Shown here: one piece after another, positions 55,673 through 64,000 of the stretch
How the letters are laid out: every line of letters starts with the position of its first letter
Numbering within the stretch: the first letter of the stretch is position 1
Assembly: GCF_007197555.1 (NCBI RefSeq)
Contig: NZ_CP041614.1
Coordinates: forward strand, 1,790,001-1,854,000
DNA from: Shewanella psychropiezotolerans
GTDB taxonomy: Bacteria > Pseudomonadota > Gammaproteobacteria > Enterobacterales > Shewanellaceae
Direction of reading: 5' to 3'
Length of the DNA: 64,000 nt
Position numbers and translations under genes: made by a program
The notes under the pieces: model-generated
Databases searched by the model: none
The model's input: the letters and a program-made list of their open reading frames with translations, nothing else
Told to the model about the DNA's origin: nothing

Positions 55673-58103
55673 GAATGGGTAAACTCAATGTATTAACTTC
55701 TGTGGTGCTGTCTAGCCTGTTGTTGTCAGCGTGTGGGGGAGGAGATTCAGGCTCTGATTCTCCCGCTGAAGGTCCTGTAGTTGAGCAGGCGCCGGTATCG
55801 GCTCGTGATGGTTTTAATGTAGTTGCGCCCGACGAGGCAGGTTATGTCGATTTGTCGAGTCTGATTGAGAGTGGGACAGCAGGTGCTAAGGTGACCGATG
55901 TTTATCTCGAATCCAGCCAGGGCAGTGGCCAGTGTGGTCAGGTACAAACGGGTGACGAAGGCAGCGACATCTTAGGTCAGGGCTTTAATGTCACAGTTGA
56001 AGGCGCGGCCATTTGTGAATATGGTTATGAGGTGGAAAGTGTTGCTTTGGCGGGTCAGACTAAGACACGTGCCAGGGCTAAAGTCATGGTGGCGAGTAGT
56101 GCAGGTGGCGCGGCAGTACTGCCTCCTATCTCGATAGCCATGGCGGTGGGTGATCCAGAGTTAGAGACAGATATCAAAGCGGCTCTGGGAACTGATTTCC
56201 CCGCTGGTTATACCTTATCTGAAGATTTCAGCGTGTTAGGTGATGGCGAAGTTGATATAAGTACCGATGATTTTACTATTACCTATCAGGCCACCGCTGA
56301 AGGTGTATCCCGTGTGGTTTATGCTCTTGAAGGTAACATCGCTGGCGTGCCTGACATCAAGATGGGGACTTTAGATTATGCTGTGTCGGATAGCTTGAAT
56401 AATGCGCCTACGGCAGCAAATTTTGCATACGATGAAGATGTTGAGATAAACACCAGTGTAGATATCGATGTCAGTGGCTATATCGAAGATGTCATCGATA
56501 GCGATGAGCTGCAGCTTATCGAAGTTAAAAGTTACACCGCCAATGTGGCGTCAAAAAACGCCGCAGACTTAACTAATACCGTGTTTACGTTTGAGGCGCC
56601 TACCGATGGTGAGCATTATGTCAGTTACATGGTGTCAGACCATCGAGGCGGCTTTGCTACGGGGATAGTTGAGGTTACAGCATTTGATGCCAACCAAGTG
56701 GCCAGATGGACCGATATCGATTATTGGGATGATCCTGCTAAACGTCTACTGACATTTTCAGCCCCTAAAACCAAGTTTGAAATTGAACAAACGACTAGTG
56801 AATATCAAGGGTCATATACAGATAATGGCTACACGCCAGCTCTGCAGTTAGCCACATTTACCTACGCTGGTGCTCAAGCATATTGTGGGGGCGAGGGCGT
56901 TTACCTACGTCAGCTGAAATGGATGTAATGTATGATGCCGTTGACCCTAAAGTGAATAAACTTTGGCCAGCAGGTAAAGCTTATATCACTCAAGACGGTT
57001 CGAATGCTGGTTTGTACTCAATTGAAAATGGGACGCCTAATGTAATGGGGACAGACACTTACAATGTGACTTGTGTTGACAGTGGCGGACTCACTGTAGA
57101 TGTTGTACGTGGAGTTGCTGTTGCAAATGGGACTGATAGGGTACAGCTGGACTTTGCCTTGGTACGTGATACAGGCCCGGTCGCTAATGCAATTTTGTCT
57201 GTAGAGACAACAAATGATGCGGTTCCTGATAGCAGTACATACACGACAGACGAGAACGGATTAGCGACTATCAAGGTGACTAGTATCAAATCTGGTGACT
57301 CAAAGATAACCGTGACCTATATAGGGGATAATGGGATTAGCGTTTATGTGTGGAGGACAGTGAACTTTATCGGTGACATCGATACGGCGCGAGTCGATAG
57401 CCTAGTGTTGCTTAGTGATGAAGCTATCTCCGATGGCAGTGAGCAGAATTTATTTGAGGTTACCATACTGGATGATTATGGTAATCAAGTAGGGGGCGCA
57501 GAAGTTGAGGTTTCTTTCGGTGATAGTGTGACAGCCCAACTGGTTGATGGAAATTTGATATCCGGCACCGATGGCGTAGTAAATTTTGGTGTTACCAATA
57601 CGCTAGAAGAAATCGTAATTACTCGAGCTTTATTTACTAATGTTACAGCGTCGAGTAATAAAGAGGTGGCCAGTCAGTTCATCGGATCTGGAGATTTAAT
57701 TGCTGGAGGGCTAACGTTTACTCGTCCGTTAACGCTAGCTGAAGCCAAAGCGCAAGGAGTTAGTTATACTGGTTCACTCACTGGGGATGGTAATACAGCA
57801 CCAGCGGGAGAGATAAACGTTGTGCATAATTGGCCATCCGCAAATACTTTTTGCACAAATCAAGGAATGAGGTTACCAACAACAAATGAGCTATTTTCGT
57901 TGTTTAATACCTTTGATGGGGTTGATGATAGTAATGACAGACTCTTTACTGAGAAGGGCTGGCCGATGAACGACTGGTTTTGGTCATCTACTGTGTCAGG
58001 AGATGGACATTATGATGTTGATCTTACAAGAGGTGTCAGACGTGTAGGTAGTGCCAGTGCAGGAGTCTCTTATAGTAACTATGTTTCATGTATTAAAGGG
58101 TAG
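55669..58103 (+). pseudogene. modular surface lipoprotein B2, frameshifted
   Basis: Same lipobox, N-terminal module, Lcl-like unit and Ig domain as B1 up to NFIGDIDTARV. Then a different Ig domain (SLVLLSDEAISDGSEQN) and a C-terminal Lcl/DUF1566 unit (MRLPTTNELFSLF, DWFWSSTVSG, YVSCIKG), about 811 residues in total. The frame is lost at 56886-56890, where B1 has six G and this copy five. With six G it reads YCGGRGRLPTSAEM as in B1. Direct comparison of two copies shows the missing base. Confidence 0.85.
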
Positions 58104-59334
58104 CGTTGATTTTATTGTGGCCCATCAATATGCCGCAAAGCAAGATTAATGGTGTCACTTATGCTAACACATATTTAAATGGGCTAATCTTCAAGTCGTT
58201 TGATTGAGTCTTGAAATGAAAAGCCAGCGGTGTCATGCCGCTGGTTTTTTATTGACCATTTACAGGCTTGAAGAGGATATGCGTTGTGAGCTTAAAGGAC
58301 AGAATGAACAAATATCAAGTTGCTTATAGCTAACTGAGAAGATAAGTGTGCAGTCACTGCTATTTATGGGCTCCTACCTGGGAAATGGCTGAGAAAACCT
58401 AAAAGTCAGGTTTTACTACCACGAGTGACGAGCTAAGGTTGTGTTAAAAGATGCACTTCGTAAATTACAGATGCCACTTTCTTTGACCTCATGACCTCCT
58501 GTTCGTTTTCCTATTTCGTCATGAAATTTATTATTTCCAATAACCATGTATTTGGTGCTTGACCTGTTTGAGTTGCTTGATTCATCTAAAGATAAATATG
58601 ATGTGGAATATAGAGTTGAGGTCTGTTCTAAGGGGGAGGGGCACTTCCCCTCTCGTATTTAATGGAGATGTTGCCCCTTATTGGTTAAATTACATGTAAC
58701 GATATAACAGCTGTAAAGTGCTCTATTAGTTGTACTAAATAAGGTTTAAACGTCCTAGAGTGTTTGTTAGTTAAATTTAAATTCCGCACTTATGAAACTG
58801 TGGGTAGATTGGAACGATTCAGAAATAAGAGCTAGGCTTTCTATATGTAATCCAGTAGTTTACTCTGACGCACCTGATATCAAACCACCATTATATTGAA
58901 CTGCTCTAGTTTTATTTTTAGTGTACAACTAAAGTTAGGTTTTTGAATCGATTTCCTGTTGAGTGTGAAGCTCTGAATTGATTTTGATCGTAATGATTTA
59001 CCATCTTGTATTGAATGTGAAACTTTATTTTAAGCTGAGCAGATTTCGATTGAGTTATTGATAATGAAAATAAATATTTAGTATGTCATGATTTTCGAGT
59101 GCGTGCGTATCTTGGGTGTTTCTGTTTTTATAGTGATGAGTGCAGGTATTGAATATTTTCTTTTAAAACAACATTATTATGATTTTTGATAAGTTTTTAT
59201 ACTTATTTACTACCAGTTGTTTTTAAATTTGTTAGATACTTCTGCGGTTTATTTCTTTGCGAACTTAAAACGTCGGATCGAAATAGCTAAGTTACTTGTT
59301 AGGTACTAATAAATTTGAACACTGAAGGCAATAT
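58104..59334. other. long intergenic region after lipoprotein B2
   Basis: About 1.2 kb. A unit terminator lies at 58218-58252. The rest is AT-rich with stops in all frames. I find no gene, repeat or palindrome that I can support. The last 100 bases should carry the promoter of the repeat protein at 59335. Confidence 0.5.
58218..58252 (+). terminator. terminator of lipoprotein B2
   Basis: AAAAGCCAGCGG-TGTCATG-CCGCTGGTTTTTT. Same hairpin core as at 40813 and 45487. Confidence 0.85.
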
Positions 59335-61476
59335 ATGAAGTTAAAATCTGTACTAATAATGATGGGGATCTCATTGGTCTCTTTTTCTAAAGCTGGCCTT
59401 GCCAGCAATGATTCATCACAATTAAAGAATACGTCCGAAGCTTGTTTGATAACTCGTGATACTGGTGAAAAATATTGTCTTAAAGCAGGCGAACGTTCTC
59501 CATATGCGCTGCCTAGAAATATCCGTGGGCATGAAGTTGATGTACTAGCCCCCAGTGGGTTAAGTGTCATGCTGAGCGATTATGACAATTTGTCATATAA
59601 TCGACTCGCCGTATTTGATGGTTATACGGCATATGCAGACCTTAAGAATATTAAAGCTAGGAATGGTAAGATTTTGGATTTCTCCCATCCACATTCGATG
59701 AGAGTCATTGCTACAGAGAAGGTGCCTGAAGCTTGTATTATTAGCCGAAAAACAGGTGAAAAATTCTGTCTGAAAGCAGGGCAACGATCTGGCTATGCTC
59801 TACCTCATTATATTCGTGGCCATGAAGTTGATATCATAGCACCTAGTGGGCTAAGTGTGATGTTGAGTGACTATGACAACTTGTCATATAACCGACTCGC
59901 TGTATTTGATGGGTATACGGCATATGCAGACCTTAAAAATATTAAAGCGAGAAATGGCCAATTCCTCGATTTTTCCCACCCACACTCGATGAGAGTGATT
60001 GCAAAAACTAAGGAACCGGAAGCCTGTATCATTAGCCGAGAAACGGCTGAAAAATATTGCTTAAAGGCTGGGCAGCGTTCTGGATATGCACTCCCTCATT
60101 ATATTCGTGGACATGAAGTTGATGTGATGGCGCCCAGTGGGTTAAGTGTTATGTTGAGTGATTTTGATAATCTGTCTTATAACCGATTAGCTGTGTTTGA
60201 TAAATATACGGCTTATGCAGATCTTAAGGGGGTAAAAGCTAGAAATGGGAAAACTCTTGATTTTTCTCATCCGCACTCGATGAGAGTAATCAAGACCAGT
60301 AAGCAGCCTGAAGCTTGTATTGTTAGTCAGTTTACCAATGAAAAGTACTGTTTAACAGCAGGTCAACGTTCAGGATATGCATTACCTCATTATATCCGCG
60401 GTCATGAAGTTGACCTAATTGTTCCTGATGGATTAAAAGTAACCTTATCGGACTTTGATAATTTATCTTACAATCGTTTAGGTTTTTTTACGAAAAATAC
60501 AGCTAATTCACAACTAACAAATGTTCTGGCATTTAATGGTCAATATTTGGATTTTTCGGAACCTCATTCTATGCGAGTCTCTTCTTCTGCGATCATTGTT
60601 GACCCTGTTGACCCTGTTGACCCTGTTGACCCTGTTGACCCTGTTGACCCTGTTGACCCTGTTGACCCTGTTGACCCTGTTGACCCTGTTGATCCACCAG
60701 TTCAAAGTCAAGTTGCTGCTATCACTGGGACTGTTAGTGGGAATGATGCTTTTTTCGACATTAATTTTGATACACCAACCGTTAGCGAAAGAGTTTTAGG
60801 GCTGGAGTTTTCTAATTCATTAGACAGTGTTGTAAAAGTAGATTTTAGTAGTTTAGTTTATGCCAGTTTTGATAATGGTAAAACTTGGCCTAAAGTGGTC
60901 GACATTAATACAAGTGGTAGCTTAGTTGTGCCGAACGGAAGTCAGAGTGTAGTATTGAGAGTTTTGACTTTAGTTGATGGGAAAAATGATAAGAACAAAA
61001 AGGTTGAATTACTCGCTTGGTTAGATCTACTACAGAAAGATAAGAAAAAATACAGTATAGATATCAGTAATGAGCACTCTAATAATACTGTTAAGTTAAA
61101 AGAGATGATAACTGAAAAACAAACCATTATTGAAGGTGACTTTAATATCAGTCATGTCATATTTGATAAGTCGACATACCGCAATACAGGGCTAAGTATA
61201 CAGCTTATTACTAATACTGCACAGGTATGGAATGATCTTCGAGCGGATGTTGAGTTGATATATACAGATTCATCTCGAACATATCAATATAATGTAAATT
61301 TAATCGGTTTTAAGGTATTAAACATACCTAAAGGGGTGAAAGAAGTCATAATCACTTACTACAGTGCTGATGATGATATTCAGGAGCCTGATGAAGTGTT
61401 CTATTTCTCCGCGTGGTTAGCGGGTAAATTTGTTGATGGTGTTTTTGCTGAAACAGTTATTGTTGATAATGACTAG
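59335..61476 (+). CDS. secreted repeat protein with four 97-aa repeats and (DPV)10 linker
   Basis: 713 residues with signal peptide (LVSFSKAGLAS). Four tandem 97-residue repeats at about 35-131, 132-228, 229-325 and 326-420, each EACxIxRxTGEKxCLKAG...IRGHEVD...GLSVMLSDYDNLSYNR...DFSHPHSMRV with one Cys pair, probably a disulfide. Then (DPV)10 (about 423-452) and a C-terminal beta-rich region of about 260 residues, with two halves that resemble each other loosely. Repeats resemble beta/gamma-crystallin-like or wall-binding modules, but I cannot name the family. Likely extracellular. Confidence 0.75.
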   Translation: MKLKSVLIMMGISLVSFSKAGLASNDSSQLKNTSEACLITRDTGEKYCLKAGERSPYALPRNIRGHEVDVLAPSGLSVMLSDYDNLSYNRLAVFDGYTAYADLKNIKARNGKILDFSHPHSMRVIATEKVPEACIISRKTGEKFCLKAGQRSGYALPHYIRGHEVDIIAPSGLSVMLSDYDNLSYNRLAVFDGYTAYADLKNIKARNGQFLDFSHPHSMRVIAKTKEPEACIISRETAEKYCLKAGQRSGYALPHYIRGHEVDVMAPSGLSVMLSDFDNLSYNRLAVFDKYTAYADLKGVKARNGKTLDFSHPHSMRVIKTSKQPEACIVSQFTNEKYCLTAGQRSGYALPHYIRGHEVDLIVPDGLKVTLSDFDNLSYNRLGFFTKNTANSQLTNVLAFNGQYLDFSEPHSMRVSSSAIIVDPVDPVDPVDPVDPVDPVDPVDPVDPVDPVDPPVQSQVAAITGTVSGNDAFFDINFDTPTVSERVLGLEFSNSLDSVVKVDFSSLVYASFDNGKTWPKVVDINTSGSLVVPNGSQSVVLRVLTLVDGKNDKNKKVELLAWLDLLQKDKKKYSIDISNEHSNNTVKLKEMITEKQTIIEGDFNISHVIFDKSTYRNTGLSIQLITNTAQVWNDLRADVELIYTDSSRTYQYNVNLIGFKVLNIPKGVKEVIITYYSADDDIQEPDEVFYFSAWLAGKFVDGVFAETVIVDND
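60601..60690 (+). repeat. 9-bp tandem repeat, 10 copies
   Basis: GACCCTGTT repeats ten times without a mismatch, coding Asp-Pro-Val, followed by GATCCACCAGTT. In-frame length change by slippage is expected. The open frames read across it on other frames are artefacts of the repeat. Confidence 0.95.
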
Positions 61477-61497
61477 AGACCATTAATATTTAACCAT

Positions 61498-61533
61498 AAA
61501 AACAGTCCTTTATTAGCTAGGGCTGTTTTTATT
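61498..61533 (+). terminator. terminator of the repeat protein gene
   Basis: AAAAACAG-CCT...AGG-CTGTTTTT followed by ATTTT, just past the stop. Confidence 0.8.
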
Positions 61534-61870
61534 TTAATAAGATTGGTTATGCATTATTTATTAAGAGTGAGTGCCACGTACATGTAGAGTTAGTCAGCTT
61601 ATTACTTGTACATTCCTATTTAAAAGTAATCAAATTTTTATCTGCAGCCTTGATATACGCCTACCAGTGATTTTTCTATGATTTCCAGCTAAGCTTTATC
61701 TTCAATTGAAATTATCACTTCTTTAAGTTCAAACAACAAAATGTGTATACTGATTCGTATCAAACGATGTTAATTGTGCATGTATATTATGGCGGTGTGG
61801 TTAAGTACAGCCGACGCAATTTGAAGTGCATTGTGTCGGCTGTACTGCAGTTTATCTTGAGTTATAACAA
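61534..61870. other. convergent intergenic region
   Basis: About 340 bases between the repeat protein and the deaminase. GCCGACGCAATT...TGTGTCGGC near 61810-61840 pairs as a hairpin and may end the deaminase transcript. No gene seen. Confidence 0.4.
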
Positions 61871-63235
61871 CTAGCGTAGTGCTAGTGCTTTTTCTGCTAG
61901 GCGCTTGGCGGCATTGCGGTGTTTGTAGAGCAGTCGCTCCAGATCCAGTCCAATCACTTGGCCGTCGTGGACACGCCATTTTCCGGCTATCATAACTCTG
62001 TCAGCACTGTGAGCGCCGCACAATATGAGCGCTGCCAGAGGATCGTGGGAGCCAGAGAAGCGGATTTCATCGAGTTTGAACATGGCGATATCGGCTTGCT
62101 TGCCTACGGCTAAGGTGCCTATGTCGTCACGGCCCATGGCGCGAGCCGAGCCTTGGGTTGCCCAGCGTAGTGCATCAAAGTGAGTAACATCGGCAGCCCC
62201 ATAACGTAAGCGCTGTAAATACAGTGCCATACGAACTTCACCTATCATATTAGAACCGTCGTTAGAGGCTGAGCCATCGACGCCGAGTCCGACTTTCACT
62301 CCTGCGGCTTCCAGCTCCTTGTTACGACATATGCCCGAGGCCAACATCATATTGGACGTAGGGCAGTGACTTATCCCCACTTGTGCCTGACCCAGACGCT
62401 TAATTTCTTCGTCGTTGAAGTGAATACCGTGAGCTAGCCAGGTGCGGTGATTTAACCAACCAACCTCTTCGAGGTAATCCACCGGACGATGACCGAAGCG
62501 CTCGAGGCAGAAGTCTTGCTCATCTATGGTTTCACACAAGTGAGTGTGCACCATGACATTCTCATTTTTAGCAATGCGTGCTGTCTCACGCATAAGGTCT
62601 GTTGTGACCGAGAAGGGAGAGCATGGAGCCAAAGCGATTTGTATCATGGCGCCATCATTACGCTGATGGTACTCGCGAATTAAACGCAAGCTGTCATCGA
62701 CTATGACCTGTTCAGTTTGAATGGTATGGCGAGGCGGCAGGCCGCCGTCATCTTCGCCGAGGCTCATGGAACCACGGGTTAAAATTGCCCGCATATCTAA
62801 CTTATTAGCCACCTCGACCTGGAGATCAATGGCGTGCTCTAATCCGTTGGGGATCAGGTAGTGATGATCCGATGCCGTAGTACAGCCTGACATCATCATC
62901 TCTACTAATGCGACCTCGGTTGCCAGACTAATCATCTCTTCATCGAGCCCGGCCCAAACGGGATACAGGGTTTTGAGCCAGTGAAATAGCTCTTTATTGA
63001 GTGCGTCGGGGTAGGCCCGCGTCAGGGTCTGGTAGAAATGATGATGGGCATTAATTAATCCTGGGGTAACCACATGCTGGCTGGCATCCACTACAACATC
63101 GACTTTTAGTGTTGGCTCAGCTCCCAGTTTAATTATTTCGACAACTTTAGTGCCGGATATCACTACACCACCGCGGGCATCTTCATCTGTGCCTGTGTAG
63201 AAAGCGAGGGGGTTTTTAAGCCATACTGTTTCCAT
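61871..63235 (-). CDS. 8-oxoguanine deaminase (amidohydrolase family)
   Basis: 454 residues, amidohydrolase TIM barrel. Metal site: GLINAHHHFYQ (HxH), VHTHLCE, LAHGIHF and GVDGSASND. Length and motifs fit 8-oxoguanine deaminase of the Pseudomonas PA0142 type, close to hydroxyatrazine ethylaminohydrolases, converting 8-oxoguanine to uric acid. The divergent neighbour is puuE of urate breakdown, which supports a purine role. Atrazine-type activity is the main alternative, less likely in this context. Confidence 0.88.
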   Translation of the reverse strand: METVWLKNPLAFYTGTDEDARGGVVISGTKVVEIIKLGAEPTLKVDVVVDASQHVVTPGLINAHHHFYQTLTRAYPDALNKELFHWLKTLYPVWAGLDEEMISLATEVALVEMMMSGCTTASDHHYLIPNGLEHAIDLQVEVANKLDMRAILTRGSMSLGEDDGGLPPRHTIQTEQVIVDDSLRLIREYHQRNDGAMIQIALAPCSPFSVTTDLMRETARIAKNENVMVHTHLCETIDEQDFCLERFGHRPVDYLEEVGWLNHRTWLAHGIHFNDEEIKRLGQAQVGISHCPTSNMMLASGICRNKELEAAGVKVGLGVDGSASNDGSNMIGEVRMALYLQRLRYGAADVTHFDALRWATQGSARAMGRDDIGTLAVGKQADIAMFKLDEIRFSGSHDPLAALILCGAHSADRVMIAGKWRVHDGQVIGLDLERLLYKHRNAAKRLAEKALALR

Positions 63236-63848
63236 TGATACTTCCTTAGCCCACCTCCAACTCAGTCAGAGTGGGCTTATCTGTTGTTATTCTAGTGTTT
63301 ATTCTATTTTGTACTCTGCTGCTTATTACATGGGTTTAGCTTATATTTCTCTTCGGTCTCAGGGAGGACCTATCGCAAGCGGGCTCCGGTAGGTTTGCTT
63401 CAGCAAGGCTGTGACTATGGCGTCAGTGGTGATCCCTGAGTGGAAGACGTTGGCTATCTATGGCCATATTATCGGCATAGCCTTAGATTATTGTTCACTT
63501 GTCATGCTAACTATGTACACAACGTGAGCGGATAGTAAAGCCTTACACCATGTTTTTTTGTTTCATAAATGTGCTTTTTTCATTGAGAATTAAAGTCTCA
63601 CCCATACATTACCTATTGATTATTAAGTGGTAGTTCTTTTGGTTTTGGCTTTTTTTATTTGCTTTTTATTTTTGTACACATTTTTACGGTTGATTTTGTA
63701 CAATGTGTGGCGCAAGATTAACCAATCAATTTTTAAAACAGATTTAAAAATAAAAACAGAGATCAGAGAAGCAAGCGAATCGGCCTCATTGTTGGTTAAC
63801 GCTTGTTGCTTGCTTGTTTGTGGCTAGGTTTAGATAAGGAGTCCTTCG
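63236..63848. promoter_or_regulatory. divergent region, deaminase versus puuE
   Basis: About 610 bases with both promoters and a structured RNA candidate at 63358-63440. The open frame at 63627-63827 is hydrophobic by chance and has no ribosome site. Confidence 0.5.
63358..63440. ncRNA. candidate structured RNA / riboswitch-like element
   Basis: CTCAGGGA (63358-63365) pairs with TCCCTGAG (63433-63440), enclosing three hairpins: ACCTA/TAGGT, TTGC-TTCA-GCAA and TGAC/GTCA. A fourth hairpin follows, GGCTAT/ATAGCC (63452-63482). The closing stem with a multibranch interior is the look of a riboswitch. On the minus strand it sits about 120 bases before the deaminase start. I cannot match it to a named class. 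Confidence 0.35.
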
Positions 63849-64000
63849 ATGAATAATGAGTATCCGCGTAACTTAATTGGCTATGGCGCTGTCCCTCCAC
63901 ACCCACATTGGCCTAGAGAGGCGCGTGTTGCTGTCTCCTTTGTGCTCAATTATGAGGAGGGGGGGAGCGTTGTGTGTTACACGGTGATTCAGAATCCGAA
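63849..64000 (+). pseudogene. puuE: PuuE-type allantoinase, 5' part, frameshifted, cut by window end
   Basis: ATG with AAGGAG upstream, then MNNEYPRNLIGYGAVPPHPH and WPREARVAVSFVLNYEEGG, the start of the polysaccharide-deacetylase-like allantoinase PuuE, which opens allantoin to allantoate. At the G7 run 63959-63965 one more G would read EGGERCVLHGDSESE. As given, the frame drifts. Divergent from the deaminase. Only the first 50 codons are in the window. Confidence 0.8.

Larger units (their letters stand above)
53914..57394. repeat. 3.48-kb direct repeat, copy 2
   Basis: Same content and orientation as 40851-44333. Divergence from copy 1 begins right after GATACGGCGCGAGT, which codes the Ig linker DTARV. 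Contains one fewer G than copy 1 in the G run near 56886-56890, which breaks the lipoprotein frame. Confidence 0.9.

Noticed and set aside
58480..58570. Minus-strand protein-like stretch in the long gap after lipoprotein B2
   Set aside because: Only about 30 codons between stops, no start or family likeness.
60514..60799. Open frames on both strands through the (GACCCTGTT)10 repeat
   Set aside because: They exist because a 9-bp repeat lacks stops in every frame. The real product is the DPV-coding frame.
63376..63406. c-di-GMP-I riboswitch (GEMM)
   Set aside because: Only CTCCGGTAGGT resembles it; the conserved GCAAA core and the paired helices are absent.
63627..63827. 66-aa hydrophobic open frame upstream of puuE
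   Set aside because: T-rich non-coding DNA reads as hydrophobic residues; no ribosome site.
1..64000. CRISPR arrays, complete insertion sequences, tRNA or rRNA genes, prophage
   Set aside because: No spaced repeats, transposase, cloverleaf or phage module was found by reading. The Ner-like genes alone do not make a prophage.

Overview
The window looks like chromosome from a marine gammaproteobacterium, most likely Shewanella or a close relative. The basis is moderate GC, a TonB receptor of the marine type, a ToxR/ToxS-like pair, DUF3726 beside a BCCT carrier, a YeaQ-type protein and a purine-salvage pair. There is no rRNA, tRNA or housekeeping marker, so the genus is an inference. I see no CRISPR array, prophage or complete insertion sequence.

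Layout. (1) 1-5.7 kb: sulfate-ester block with an anaerobic sulfatase maturase, a Cys-type sulfatase, a Tsx/OmpK-like barrel and a periplasmic arylsulfate sulfotransferase. (2) 5.8-9.2 kb: orphan response regulator, small unknown genes and a decayed outer-membrane gene. (3) 9.7-19 kb: TonB receptor, YeaQ-like protein, OmpA, an EAL phosphodiesterase, a ToxR/ToxS-like pair with a Cys-rich leader ORF, and a degenerate EAL protein. (4) 19-27.5 kb: catabolic cluster (DUF3726, unknown 587-aa protein, BCCT transporter, divergent M19 dipeptidase, aldehyde dehydrogenase, RidA-like) under a divergent LysR. (5) 29.5-35.5 kb: OprD-like porin, LysR, RidA, NhaC-type carrier, D-cysteine desulfhydrase/cysteate lyase-family enzyme and TauE/SafE exporter, a plausible cysteate or D-cysteine utilisation set. 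(6) 35.8-37.2 kb: second orphan response regulator and an Hpt protein. (7) 37.7-58.1 kb: three large modular lipoproteins (Big_1-like Ig plus Lcl/DUF1566-like lectin-fold domains). Two sit in near-identical 3.48-kb direct repeats (LysR, Ner-like regulator, leader ORF, lipoprotein start) that bracket a complete CS1/CFA-I-type chaperone-usher pilus operon. (8) 59.3-61.5 kb: a secreted protein with four 97-residue repeats and a (DPV)10 linker. (9) 61.9-64 kb: 8-oxoguanine deaminase divergent from a truncated puuE, with a structured intergenic RNA candidate.

The most interesting architecture is region 7. Recombination between the direct repeats would remove about 13.06 kb including the pilus operon and fuse one lipoprotein start to the other C-terminus. 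Identity between the copies ends exactly at a conserved inter-domain motif, which suggests C-terminal shuffling. A reverse-transcriptase remnant and a third regulator scar lie inside the same region.

Data-quality warning: eight otherwise well-formed genes carry a frameshift that one extra G or C in a short G/C run would repair (anSME, sulfatase, ToxR-like, degenerate EAL, two lipoproteins, pilus tip adhesin, puuE). This looks like systematic homopolymer undercalling. These genes are listed as frameshifted, but they may be intact in the cell. The DUF6268-like gene and the YHS gene also carry in-frame stops and look truly decayed.
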